Assembly: GCF_020509005.1 (NCBI RefSeq)
Contig: NC_063012.1
Coordinates: forward strand, 1,550,001 to 1,614,000
DNA: 64,000 bases
Reading direction: 5' to 3'
DNA from: Fulvia fulva
Taxonomy: Eukaryota > Ascomycota > Dothideomycetes > Mycosphaerellales > Mycosphaerellaceae
The notes under the pieces were generated by a model, which had not been told where the DNA came from, did no database searches, and saw only the letters and a list, made by a program, of their open reading frames with translations. The number at the start of each line of letters is the position of its first letter. Within the stretch, counting starts at the first letter, position 1. The position numbers and the translations under genes were made by a program. Shown piece by piece: positions 1 to 10,285 of this stretch.

Positions 1-617
1 ACAGGCCACACTTCCTTCTCCTGCAAACATCGTGCTTTCCTCGTGCACATCCTTCTGTGAATACTGTCTACGTTATCATGCACAGTGGTAGGTTGTTATC
101 ATCGTCGTTGGCACTTCCATCACCGTCACAAAACTCACCGCTCAAGTCCCATCGCACCACCGTTTGCACCGACAGACAGACGGTCTGCGCCGGACGTTCA
201 CCGTTCGTCGAGGCAGATTAATCTTCAGGCTTCCCGCCGGCTAGGCAGAGGAATCTCTGTGCGACATGCAGGTGCTTCGGATCTCCATACATCTTCTCTC
301 TTGCAGCATATCATGATATACACACGCACGTCACATGCATGTATTCTTGACGTTGTACGGAAGCGACGAACGCCGACATCTTCATCTAGCGATGGCAGAA
401 GTGAGAACGGGCTCATACGTGCGCCTTCTTCTTTCTATCTGTATGCTTCAGATAACGTCAAAGTGCTCGCCATAGCATGCATGTATTTATCGTTAAGTAA
501 CCACGTCGTAGACACTGTGTAGGTGAAGGTCTCAGTACTAATATCTACATTATCGAACTTGGACACACAGCTCAGCAACATCTCTAGCATTATCGAGAAC
601 ACACAACAGACACCAAC
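1..617. other. intergenic, 3' flank of acyl-CoA ligase
   Basis: No convincing gene is visible. The open stretches here have no recognisable domain and read as low-complexity His/Arg/Ser-rich translation. The segment lies downstream of the minus-strand acyl-CoA ligase and probably holds its 3' UTR. Confidence 0.5.
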
Positions 618-2520
618 TCACTCAGCCTCCCTCTTCTTCCCCTTCGCCCAATCCCGCAGTACATTCTTCCTCAGCTTCCCCGTACTCGTCTTCGGCAACT
701 CGTCCAAAATCTCCACCTCCTTCGGCACCATAAACCGACTAATCTGACTCTGCTCCCTAGCCCACTCAATAACATCCTGCCCAGTCATACCTCCCTTCTT
801 CCCCTGCTTAACAGTAATAAATGCCTTCGGCACCTCCCCCCACTTCTTATCCTGCACAGCAACACACGCCGCCTCAAGAATATCAGGATGCGTCATCAGC
901 AGCCCCTCAAGCGCAACCGATGAAATGTTCTCACCCCCAGAGATGATAATGTCCTTCGCACGGTCCATAATTTGGATGGCGCCGTCGGGATGCCAGACGG
1001 CCAAGTCGCCAGAGTGCTGCACCCCGCCGGCGAAGAGTTTGCGTGTTGCGACTGGGTCTTTGTAGTATCCCTTTGCGCAAATGTTGCCGATGAAGACGAT
1101 TTCGCCGATTTCTTTGCCGTTCTTCTCGACGTCTTCAATCTTCTCGCTGGCGTCCAAGCTGCCGCTCTCGTCTTGGTTGGTTTTGATCACGCGCGCGGGT
1201 AGGGAGGTTATGAAACCGTGACCTTGGCGGGCCATTTTTGCGTACTTTTCCTTCACTGGCAGGTCCTCCCACTGAGGCATTAGGTACCCCTTGGTGATCG
1301 GGCCGTACGTCTCAGTTAGGCCGTAAACGTGGACGGGTCGGAGGTTGTGAGTCTCCATGCTTTCGAACAGATGGGCAGAGGGCGGGCTAGCGGCGACGGT
1401 GACTCGCACTGGATGCTCGAGCTTCTCTGCGTTCGGATCTGCCAATAGCAGGGTGTTGACGGTCGGCGCGGCGTTGTAATGGCTGATGTGCTGCTCCTTC
1501 AGCAGTTGCCAGATGTATGGGTAGTCGATCTTGCGAAGGCAGTAGTGCGTGCCACGGACAGCGGTGACCGCCCAGGGAAAGGTCCATCCCATGGCGTGGA
1601 ACATTGGCAAAGTCCAGAGATAGTGACATCGCTGAGCCTTCGGGTGAGCTGTGTTTAGGACGCTCTCGATGACATTACCCAAAGTCGCCAAATACGCCGA
1701 TCGATGAGTATACTCAACACCCTTCGGCCTAGACGTAGTGCCAGAAGTATATGCGATCGCAACCATGCTATCTTCTTGCGGTACTTCGGTCTCAAGGCCT
1801 GCCCAGCCGCGTCCACCGTTTCGATCGTCGTGTTGTATACCTTCGAGGACGCATTGGTCGAATTCGCCGGTATCTTCATCCGTGTCCGTGTCAATAATGA
1901 ACGGTACGTTTGGATGCGACTGCTTGAAGTCATCGAGTAGTGACCTGAACTCAGCGTCCACGATGATTAGATCGACTTCGGCGTGGTCAAAGATGTACGT
2001 GATATCTTCCATCTTCAGACGATAGTTGATGGCTGAGAAGTCTTTGTTAGCAGCCAAACAATGACGTTAGTGTACATCGTATCCTGTACTCACCAACATT
2101 GACAGCACCTGCCCCTCCAATGCCATATATCGACTCCAAGAACGCTGGAGTATTTGTGCAAAGTATGCCAACTCTTTTGAACCCATGCTTCTTCAGGTAG
2201 TATGCCAATCCTCTTGCACGATCTGCTGTCTCTTGGTATGTGCGTTGCAATATCTTGGCATTGGCCGTCTTGTGATATGTCGCGATAGCCTACATAACCT
2301 TGGTCAATGTCCATATCGTCAACATCGACGCTTATGTGCTTCGTACGTCTGGTTCGATGCTCGCTGCTCGCGGGAGGAAGAATGTCGGGCTGAGCTGGTG
2401 GATGTGGTGTGAGTGCTGGTAGCTATCCTTCATGGCGCTATTGTCTGCAGCCGTGGGCGAACTCGATGAAGGCACGAAGTGTGCGGCCAGGTTGGACAGG
2501 CGTTTCATGGCGGACGACAT
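618..2520 (-). CDS. AMP-dependent acyl-CoA ligase (ANL superfamily)
   Basis: The gene activates a carboxylic acid to its acyl-AMP and then its CoA thioester. Three exons are read on the minus strand: 2520-2347, 2289-2094 and 2032-618. The introns are 2346-2290 (57 bp) and 2093-2033 (61 bp), and the joined frame gives 594 residues, normal for the family. The ATG at 2520 is chosen because the frame further upstream has no ATG. Motifs seen are HQLSPTFFLPRAASIEPD near the N-terminus, AVNVAINYRL across the second junction, the adenylate P-loop YTSGTTSRPKG near residue 218, YGLTETYGP, and the C-terminal hinge and lysine region ending PKTSTGKLRKN. The N-terminal MSSAMKRLSNLAAHF is basic and hydroxylated and could be a mitochondrial presequence (inference). 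The C-terminus REAE is not a peroxisomal signal. The acyl substrate cannot be told; the closest style is the fungal and plant medium-chain or AAE-type ligases. Confidence 0.9.
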
Positions 2521-3202
2521 GGCGGGCAGGCAGACACTGCTATATCTACAAGCCGCAGTGTTGTTTGTTCGATCGGGCAATTAGTGGCTCGACCGAGACC
2601 GTCGTGGCAATGCAGAGTCGACAAAGGCTCGACCGCTGAGGGCCTGCGGTGTGGCAGAGTCGTTCTGAAGGTCTGGATGGAGGACGAGATGTGGCACGAG
2701 TGAAACAGGTTCAAGTGCATACAGCGAGGAAGATCAGGTCAGTCCACGCGTGGAGCTACGTAGGAAGAAGGTTTGCGGAGAGCTGCTGGGCACAAGGTTG
2801 GCAGTTCGATCGCGGTCGGTGGTGGGTGGTGGATGTTGTGTGGAGGTCGCTCGGTCAGACGGCCAGGGTTCGGCGAATGGGCAACTGTCCCGAGGTCAAT
2901 GGCTAAATCAGCACGTGATTTACAAGGCTGGGGCAGGTGAGTCCTGTTGCTCGATGTGGAAACGAGTCGAACACAGAGGTAGGCCAAATCCATGTCGTTA
3001 CCGCTGAGACTTTCCACGTGTTCTGCACGGAGATATTCGCTCTACATGGAAGCCGAAGGCAAGAACATTGTTCTTCGGATCGCTGCAAAACGCCGAGCCA
3101 TGCAGATGCAGTGGGAGTGAGTTCGCCGTGAACGCCTGACGAGATAAGCTCCGGACATGAGTCGCCCAGCCTGTGAAGTCCAAAACATCATGCAATTATT
3201 TC
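2521..3202. other. intergenic between acyl-CoA ligase 5' end and BAG gene 3' end
   Basis: Both neighbours are on the minus strand, so this segment should hold the ligase promoter and the BAG-gene terminator. No gene, repeat or clear motif is supported. Confidence 0.5.
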
Positions 3203-4432
3203 TCATGACTTCATTGCAACATCCAAGTCCGCCAACACCTTCTGTGTTTCTTGCACCAGTGCTTTGCGACGAGTCCTGGCATCAGCGTCGCCTTCCGTCT
3301 CAACAGCGTCGAGCTTGAGTAGAACTTGAGTCAAGATGGTCTCTGACAGTCGTTTGTGCTCGAACTCCTTCTTGGCTGGATCCGACGGCGGGGCAGTCTG
3401 GAACGTACGAACGTCGGGGATGAAGGTCTGTAGCTTCTGGTGCAGTTCGTTCAGCTTATCCAGAGGCGTAGCAGGGGATGTCGGCGGCCTGGGAGACTGA
3501 TTACGGGAATGCTGCTGGCTGTTCGGTACGCCCAAGTTAGGCTCGCCGGGCTGCGGCGTGGATGTTCCAGATACACCTTCGCGTTCTTCCCGCTTGTTAC
3601 GACGCTTGGTCTTCTTGCCTCGATTGCGACGTCGCTTCGTCTCGCCGTCTGCTGTGGTTGCATCGTACCCAAACTCGTCATCCTCGTCGTCGCTGGAGCT
3701 TGGTGACTCGAGCTTTTCAGCAATGGTGCACATGAGCTCCGCTCCCTCTCGCAGACCCTCCTGCTTGCACGTTCTTGAGTCGTCCTTCAAGTTCTTCCCC
3801 TTGTACAAGAGCTTGATGCGTCGTGGGTCGGCAGTGCCAATCTTCTTAGCTGCCTGCTCTCGCACTTGTCCGATAGTAAGCTCGCCTTTTGCGATGCTGT
3901 ACGCGGGAAAGTGCACAGCATATTCATGCTTCTTGTTGCGCAGTCGAATGATGTCGGTGTCTCGAGGCGGGCCCAGATCGGCGGTCGGGTCGCCGGATTG
4001 TTGCTGCTGGTTCATAGTTTCAGCTTGATGTTTGCGCAAGTCGTCTGCAGTGATGTAGCTGAAGTCGGCGTCACTGACTTTTGTTGAGCCCTGAGGCGGA
4101 GAGCGTGTGAAGGGCGAAAAGCGGCCCAAGTTGCCGAGTCGCGAGGTCCACGACATGGCGAGAACAAGGAAGGTGGTGAGTGCAAGGAAGAGTGAGGTGT
4201 TCTCGAGCGCAGTGCGGCTGTAGAGGAAGTCGAGGAAGTGCTCTAGTGCGGTCGTCGCCTCTTCGGGTGGTGGATCGTCGAGGCTGCTGGTGTTGAACAG
4301 CTTGTGCGCAAAGTGGGTGAACGCGTGGGCGACAGTGTCTGTGAGGTTGTTGATGCCCGGCGGCAGGATGGACGAGAGATTGCCCTTGCGCAGCGAGTTG
4401 TAGGCTTCCTCGATGCTGCGAGAGGACGCCAC
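3203..4432 (-). CDS. Membrane-anchored ubiquitin-like/BAG domain co-chaperone (Snl1/BAG-like)
   Basis: BAG proteins bind the Hsp70 ATPase domain and act as nucleotide exchange factors. The reading frame is 409 codons. It shows an N-terminal helical segment, a hydrophobic stretch at about residues 76-94 (SLFLALTTFLVLAMSW) that would anchor it in a membrane, probably the ER, a ubiquitin-like domain at about 168-240 (LTIGQVREQAAKKIG, RIKLLYKGKNLKDD), a charged lysine-rich linker, and a C-terminal BAG helix bundle at about 325-405 (LDKLNELHQKLQTFIPDV to VLADLDVAMKS). The start is unresolved. The first codon of the open frame at 4432 is GTG, an in-frame TAG lies upstream, and the first in-frame ATG is at 4156, inside the membrane segment. 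A small upstream exon is more likely than a GTG start. The gene is divergent from uL13. Confidence 0.85.
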   Translation of the reverse strand: MASSRSIEEAYNSLRKGNLSSILPPGINNLTDTVAHAFTHFAHKLFNTSSLDDPPPEEATTALEHFLDFLYSRTALENTSLFLALTTFLVLAMSWTSRLGNLGRFSPFTRSPPQGSTKVSDADFSYITADDLRKHQAETMNQQQQSGDPTADLGPPRDTDIIRLRNKKHEYAVHFPAYSIAKGELTIGQVREQAAKKIGTADPRRIKLLYKGKNLKDDSRTCKQEGLREGAELMCTIAEKLESPSSSDDEDDEFGYDATTADGETKRRRNRGKKTKRRNKREEREGVSGTSTPQPGEPNLGVPNSQQHSRNQSPRPPTSPATPLDKLNELHQKLQTFIPDVRTFQTAPPSDPAKKEFEHKRLSETILTQVLLKLDAVETEGDADARTRRKALVQETQKVLADLDVAMKS

Positions 4433-4947
4433 GGTTGCGAGTGCTCTTGCAGAGAACGATGTATAAGTAGTGGAAGACTAGTGCTGGTGGCACGGTGGCA
4501 GGGTGGGTACTCGTATGGACACACGTGAGAGCGATGCGTTTCTCTCGTTGTTACAGATTTGCACCAAGTTCAAGTTGGGCCCTGCGATGACGCCGCGGGC
4601 ACATGGGTCAAGTCGTGCAAGTTCGACATTGCAGATCACGCTGGGTGAGCTTGACGCTTCGACAGATCTGCTGCAGTGTAGACATCAAGTATTATTTCGA
4701 TGTACAACCTGGATAGAAGAAGACAAATGCAATCGACCATGTCTAGCAAAGATGCATATGTACAGCAGTTCTTGTAACATGTTGGCGACGGAGGGATGTC
4801 TTGATGCCTCAGGCCTGATCCCACGGCTAGTCCCGCTTGCGTTTGCCAAGCCGAGCACCTTCCGTGGGCGAATTTGAGGTCCATCGCGACTTCTTCGAAA
4901 CTGGAAGTTCGACGACTTCAACTAACCCCCCACGCAACACAGGCAAC
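4433..4947. promoter_or_regulatory. divergent promoter region, BAG protein / uL13
   Basis: This 515-bp space separates two genes read outward, the BAG co-chaperone and ribosomal protein uL13, so both promoters must lie here. It may also hold the missing first exon of the BAG gene. No specific operator was identified. Confidence 0.5.
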
Positions 4948-5735
4948 ATGTCGACCTTCGAGCCCGTGGTACGTCTCACTCTTTGCACACACGATCGAGA
5001 GGAGGAGATGTGAGGATGTTGGAGATTCGGTGGACATGGCGGAATATAACACAACACATACTGAGACTCTTCTCACAGATTGTAATCGACGGCAAGGGCC
5101 ACCTCCTCGGTCGTCTGGCCTCGACTGTCGCCAAGCAGCTCCTCAATGGCCAGAAGATTGTCGTCGTCCGCTGCGAGGCCCTCAACATCTCCGGCGAGTT
5201 CTTCCGCGCTAAGCGTACGTTTAACGAAACCACCACCACACGATGCACGCCCGGACATGCATACTAACACGATCCCCCTACAGTGAAGTACCAGGCCTTC
5301 CTCCGCAAGCAGACCCGTTACAACGCAATGCGTGGTGGACCATGGCACTACCGCGCACCCGCCAAGATGTTCTGGCGCACAGTGCGTGGCATGATCCCTC
5401 ACAAGACCGAGCGCGGCGCAAAGGCTCTCGAGCGCCTGAAGACCTTCGAGGGTGTCCCACCACCATACGACCACAAGAAGCGCATGGTCGTCCCACAGGC
5501 TCTCCGTGTGCTCCGCCTCAAGCCAGGCCGCAAGTACTGCACCGTTGGTCGTCTGGGTCACGAGTTCGGCTGGAAGTACCAGGATGTCGTTGCACGTCTC
5601 GAGGAGAGGAGAAAGGTCAAGGGCCAGGCATACTACGAGAAGAAGCGGGCTGCACGCAAGAGCTTGGCCGAGGCAAAGGAGAAGGCTGCTATTCCAGACA
5701 ACGTCAAGCAGCAGCTCGAGTCGTTCGGTTACTAG
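4948..5735 (+). CDS. RPL16: 60S ribosomal protein uL13 (L16/L13a)
   Basis: This is a structural protein of the cytosolic large ribosomal subunit. There are three exons: 4948-4968 (MSTFEPV), 5079-5214 and 5284-5735. The introns are 4969-5078 and 5215-5283; the second has a clear TACTAAC branch site. The spliced product is 202 residues, matching the 199 of yeast Rpl16. Diagnostic stretches are [47 protein letters not shown] and [15 protein letters not shown]. The very short first coding exon followed by an intron is typical of fungal ribosomal protein genes. The gene is convergent with the S10 carboxypeptidase. Confidence 0.97.
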
Positions 5736-6187
5736 ATGGACACTACATGGGCGTTTCCTCTTTTGAGGCCGCAGTACGTGGCTCTGCATGATGTTTGGGG
5801 CAAGTCGCACTCGGTTAGCGACTTCTGGTATGGTCTCAGCAGTTACGTTACAAGGCGTTCAGACAGCGTCCACGTGTCGCAAAAGATTGAAAACGTATGA
5901 TGACTACCAAAACCCTCACAAGCTCGCTCAGAGTCGTCTCTCAGATCATAGCCCCAGTCTTGTACTTAAGCGCGTTGGTCTTTGACAGGCGACACAGCAG
6001 TGCCCATGGCCGTAATAGCAAGCAGCGACGGCACGAATTGATAGAAAGCCGAACTGCATCCAGTCTCACCAACCGACATGATTCGCCACGGATTGAAGGA
6101 TCTACTGACATGCTCACGACTTGCCTGTTCAGGTGACATACTTTGCCAGCCATATTGTACTCTCATAAACGCACAGATTTGATGACC
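5736..6187. other. convergent intergenic space
   Basis: The 3' ends of uL13 (+) and the carboxypeptidase (-) face each other here. It should contain both 3' UTRs. No gene is seen. Confidence 0.5.
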
Positions 6188-7977
6188 TCAGGGCACGAGG
6201 AACAGGTCGCAGAACAGGTCCTCAACCTCACTACCTCCACCACCCACACCATCCCTATCTCCTCCTCCTCCTCCTCCTCCCCTCCTCCTCCCAGCCCCAT
6301 CCTCAGGACGAACCGGCAAATTCGTCTTCTCAACAAACCCACACCCCGCATCCAAAACCTCCTCTTGCACAGTAGCCGGATCATTCCGATACCTACTTCT
6401 CTCCGGCCCAACACTCACATACCCAAGATTCCCCTCCTCGCCCGTGGGAATATCAACCTGCCTGACCATCCTCTCAAACACAGCGAGCGCCGCCGCCGGC
6501 TTGTAGAATGGCACCTGATGGCCTGCATCGTAAATTCGCACGAAGCTGTATTTCCCGCTTTGCTTGGCGACGCCGTGGACTATGCCGTCGGGGGTTGTGA
6601 CGTTTTCGTAGCCGGCGTGGGTGGAGTTGTCGTTGTTGGCGTTTATGAAGGTTGCGACGGCTTCGCCGCCGAGCCAGTTGCAGTTATAGTCAGCATCCCC
6701 AGCGTAGTGCACGATGTGTAGATGCCCTCCTGCTCGACGAGCTTCTTGGTCGTCGCTATGATGTCGAGTTGTCTGGCATCGTCGCCTGTTGTGCCGAACG
6801 CAGTGGCGACCGTGCCACTTCCTAGGTTTGTGGTTGAGTAGCTGAAATTTGTGAACGCTCCAATCGCTTCTTGAACTTCTGGTTTGTTGAGATACGCCAC
6901 GAAGCTCGTTGGCGGGAAAGGATCAGGCGAGAGCTCTCTCAGGTCGTACTCATCCCGTCCGGTGACGGCATCGTAGAGATACTGCACATCGTCGTAGCAG
7001 AGATTGTCTGCAGCCGAGCAGACACTGTCGATACCACCTGCGTTGCAGTCGAGAAGTTGGTCGAGACAGTTTCCCTCGCCGTAGAGCGCGTTGTACATTT
7101 GCTTCTCCATCGATTCGTTGAAGGGTTTGAAGTCGAATGTGTTTCCAGGGGATACTGTGAAGTTGTAGTATGCCTGGAACTGGATGACTGGGTCGAACCA
7201 TCCATCGCCGACTGACAGTCCACGGAGCTCCATGTGGGCGTTGCCTGTGTGGTTCTTTGCATTTTGCTCTGCGATGTAGTCTGCGAACACTGGACCGTAG
7301 TGTCCACCATACGATTCTGTAGAGATGTGAATGCCGTTACTAGCATAGTCCGGGAAAGCACCAGTGAAGCCTTGTAGAGCCTTGTAGACATTGGGTGCGG
7401 CATTGGTTGTGGAGTTGGCCGTCAGACTGGCGTTGCTGGACGACAGAGTACCGCAAGAGTCCACCGGCGCAGCCTCTGGGCACACATCATTGGGGAGGGT
7501 TATTATGTGGCCATTCTCAGATGTGTATGCGTTGACTGGCTCTGAGTAACTGAGTCCTGTAGTTGTAGGCTGGTCCAGGTACAGCATGTTGGAGACGTTG
7601 GACCACGAGTACTGGTTGAATTGTACATTGCCATCATAATCGATGGAGCAGGGGCCATTGCTTGAGAACAAGCCGACCATTGAGGGATCCCCAGGACCGC
7701 CATTGAGCCATAGAGTCAACGGTGCTTTCTTAGGGTTCTCATTCCGAGCCTCGAAGAACCAGAAGAAGAGATGTTGGTCCTCTGCGACATCAATATAGCC
7801 AGAGTAGCTCTTCACGCCTTCAACAGTCTCACAGATACCGCTCGGCACTTCCTTATATCGTACTGGATATCCGTTACCAGTGGTGGTGATCAGATCCTTC
7901 GGTGCTGTGATGAATTGTGCCGTTGTGATCTGAAGCAAAGTTGCAACAGCATAGGCGGGTAATACTCCGAACTTCAT
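6188..7977 (-). pseudogene. Secreted serine carboxypeptidase (S10, carboxypeptidase S1-like), frameshifted
   Basis: S10 enzymes remove C-terminal residues from peptides at acid pH in the vacuole or outside the cell. The protein starts with a signal peptide (MKFGVLPAYAVATLLQITTA). It shows WLNGGPGDPSM for the oxyanion region and ESYGGHYGP around the catalytic serine, and it has many N-glycosylation sequons. About 420 codons in, at 6717-6712, the reading frame shifts by one base, and the next frame continues intact: YAGDADYNCNWLGGEA (catalytic Asp region) and then DAGHQVPFYKP (catalytic His). No GT..AG intron can repair this without deleting the Asp motif. The shift therefore looks like a single-base indel, either a real recent mutation or an assembly error. 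After the break the frame ends in a Gly-rich tail encoded by a GGA/GGC microsatellite. All catalytic parts survive on both sides, so the loss is recent if it is real. Confidence 0.85.
6259..6289 (+). repeat. trinucleotide microsatellite (CTC/TCC)n
   Basis: An imperfect run of CTC units with one interruption lies inside the 3' part of the carboxypeptidase frame. On the minus strand it encodes a run of glycines. Such a tract is prone to replication slippage. Confidence 0.8.
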
Positions 7978-10285
7978 CTCCTCGTCATCTATTGAACAGT
8001 CTTAGACAGTGCAAAGGTTAACATCGAGTCGCCGCTCTCGATTGAAGCAAGGAGTCTGCCATGTGCGACTAGCGACTGAGACTGACCGTAGCGCCGTAGC
8101 TCTACTCACCGTCAAGTGCACGATGCCACGCTATCCTACTGGGCCTGGTGGCAAGATCTTGCATTCCCGCTGTCATCTCCGTGGCAGACAGGGACCTGTG
8201 GACGTACATCGCTGCCAATTTGATGGCTATCCATAGCGACCACGCTAAACTGCAGGTACGGAAGAGAATGTGTGGTCTCGGCAGTCCATGTACGATGGCA
8301 GAGCATTAGCTTTGCAGCCTGCAGGCGGAAGACATGCTGTATGCAGAAGGTGCTTCTAGCGGGCCTTGGTTCTTGTCGATAACTGTGAAGTCTGGGACGC
8401 GAGACAGCCTGTAAATCGCTTCCGTGTGCTCCGCCATGATGCAAATCTGCGTTGCTCGAGACTCCGCGTGTGCGACTAGGGCCCAGTCGGAACTGGAACC
8501 GGCCCCCATCGACAAGGGCTCTGCGGCACTGTGCACAGTGCGAGAATTCTCCCAAGCAGATTAAAGAAAAATAGGCAGCTCGTCGAGCTTCTCTCGAACA
8601 CGGCGGGACGTCTCTCGGCAACGTGCTGTCATTGGTGAAGAAGTTCTGTGACTCCAGAATCTTCATGCAACGACACCTTTGCAGTGATGGTATTCCCTAC
8701 GTTGAGTTGTGAGTTGGCCCCGGCAGAACAAGTAATGCTTTCAAACGAAGAAGTTGGCTGCTTGTGAGTGCAGAAGCTGGACGGCTTTTCCTTGCTTCGA
8801 TAGCAACACCTTCATGCCTTGGCTCCTGGTACTTTTGTGAGAGTGCAGAGTGGCCATATCGCAGCGACCATACCTACGGCGTTGTGACTACTAGCAGCAC
8901 GTTACGACAGTCGTCATCCCCAACTGTCGTAACGTCGTCTTGGAGTGATGGGCCGCGTACTACCATGATCTTCCGGCTGACTCGCAAATGGCATTCCAGC
9001 AGGCTATCAGGTGACGCTCCGTAACCCATATCGCGAGCACGTAAGCATCACAACATGGAAAGCGCTGTAGAATATCACCGCCAATGCTGAGCAAGTGCCG
9101 AAGATCGTTTCAAGAACAGCGACAGCTCACCCTTTGGCCCGGAGATTTCTGCCCAGGTCGTATTCGTCGGCCCCGTGAATAGCTGGAAATTTAGGTGGCG
9201 GACGTCCTCTCAACAGATCATGGTATCGTGCGGTCGTACGGTCTGGCTCGATCTGCCTCGTCCATATCTCTTCCGGGGTCTGCATCTCGTCATCAACCAA
9301 TGGAACAATGCGTCGATCTGTGAACGACTGGAGGGAAGACAATGTGGGCATGTTCGTAGCAGCAAGCTCGCCCAGCATAGTGGTCTCCGCTTCCCTGATC
9401 AGCCTTGGTGATGATGAAAGGCAAGTTCGATGGCGTGAGCTGCACAGGCCACAAACTTCAGAATTCGATACTGTACCAATTCGACGTGGAGAAGTACAAT
9501 TCTGAGACTGAGGCGTCAAGACTGAGGCGTGAACTCGATTTGTCGGAGCCTCGACCGAAATCGTTGGACCATGGCCGGAAGTGTTAGAGACGTACGCATG
9601 CGCAAGGTGATCGCGCAAGATGCAAATATGCAATAATGACTTGCGCGTTCTAATGAAGCATGCGAACAGAGCGCGCCATATCGATACTGTTGCATGTGGT
9701 CATTCCGTGGTACTTGGTAGGCTCGACAGCGTAGTCACCTTGTCTGCCATTATTGTAGCACCCGCGCTGGCGGTCTGTATATGGCAGTTGCGCAGAGCAT
9801 CTCGGCCGAGCGGTGTTGTTAGGTGACTCTTGGTGGCATGCCAGATTGTGATGATGACGAGAGCCACCTTGGAGGTAGGCTTTCGTGGTGAGTGGCATGT
9901 CCATTGCCCAGCCAAGCGTCGCAGACTCGCATCTACTGTACCAAAGCACGCAAAGCTGGAGCGCCAGGGGATCCAACCTTAAAGGATGCTGTGGCGCGGC
10001 TTCCCTGTGGGTGCATGTCACGGACTTAGCATTTCGACGCACAACGGGGTAGCGACGTAGCGTATGGCTGAGAAGCGTCGAGCTACGAAGTCTCGCATCG
10101 TTACCGTAGGAGTGCTACGGACGACCGTTAGAGACTTCTGTGTAACAGCTCGAAATAGAAATAGCGGCGCCGGATCTGCTCCGGTACTTTGGCTTATCTA
10201 TAATACGCGAGGCTCTACTATATCTAAGTTACGTGATTCTATATTTCTAATAGAGTATATTATGTCTCAAATATAGAAGAATATA
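7978..10285. other. gene-poor 5' flank of carboxypeptidase, border of transposon nest
   Basis: I see no gene I can support in these 2.3 kb. The open stretches, including one on the minus strand at about 9127-9633, have no domain. Base composition is normal up to about 10,070 and then becomes TA-rich, which marks the spread of RIP from the adjacent transposon. One strong hairpin is listed separately. Confidence 0.45.
8899..8935. repeat. 13-bp perfect inverted repeat (hairpin)
   Basis: ACGTTACGACAGT at 8899-8911 is matched exactly by its reverse complement at 8923-8935, with an 11-base loop. It lies in a region without genes. It could be a foldback, a transposon scar or a binding palindrome; its role is unknown. 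Confidence 0.85.

Noticed and set aside
85..747. Open stretches on the plus strand at the left edge
   Set aside because: Low-complexity His/Arg/Ser translation with no domain; the second lies over the 3' end of the acyl-CoA ligase.
5073..5810. 245-codon minus-strand open frame opposite uL13
   Set aside because: It is antisense to a highly conserved, codon-biased ribosomal protein gene; the frame spans that gene's introns by chance.
8136..9633. Two minus-strand open stretches of 176 and 168 codons
   Set aside because: No domain, no splice support and poor composition; the second has a plausible C-terminal part (MLGELAATNMPTL onward) but nothing to confirm it.
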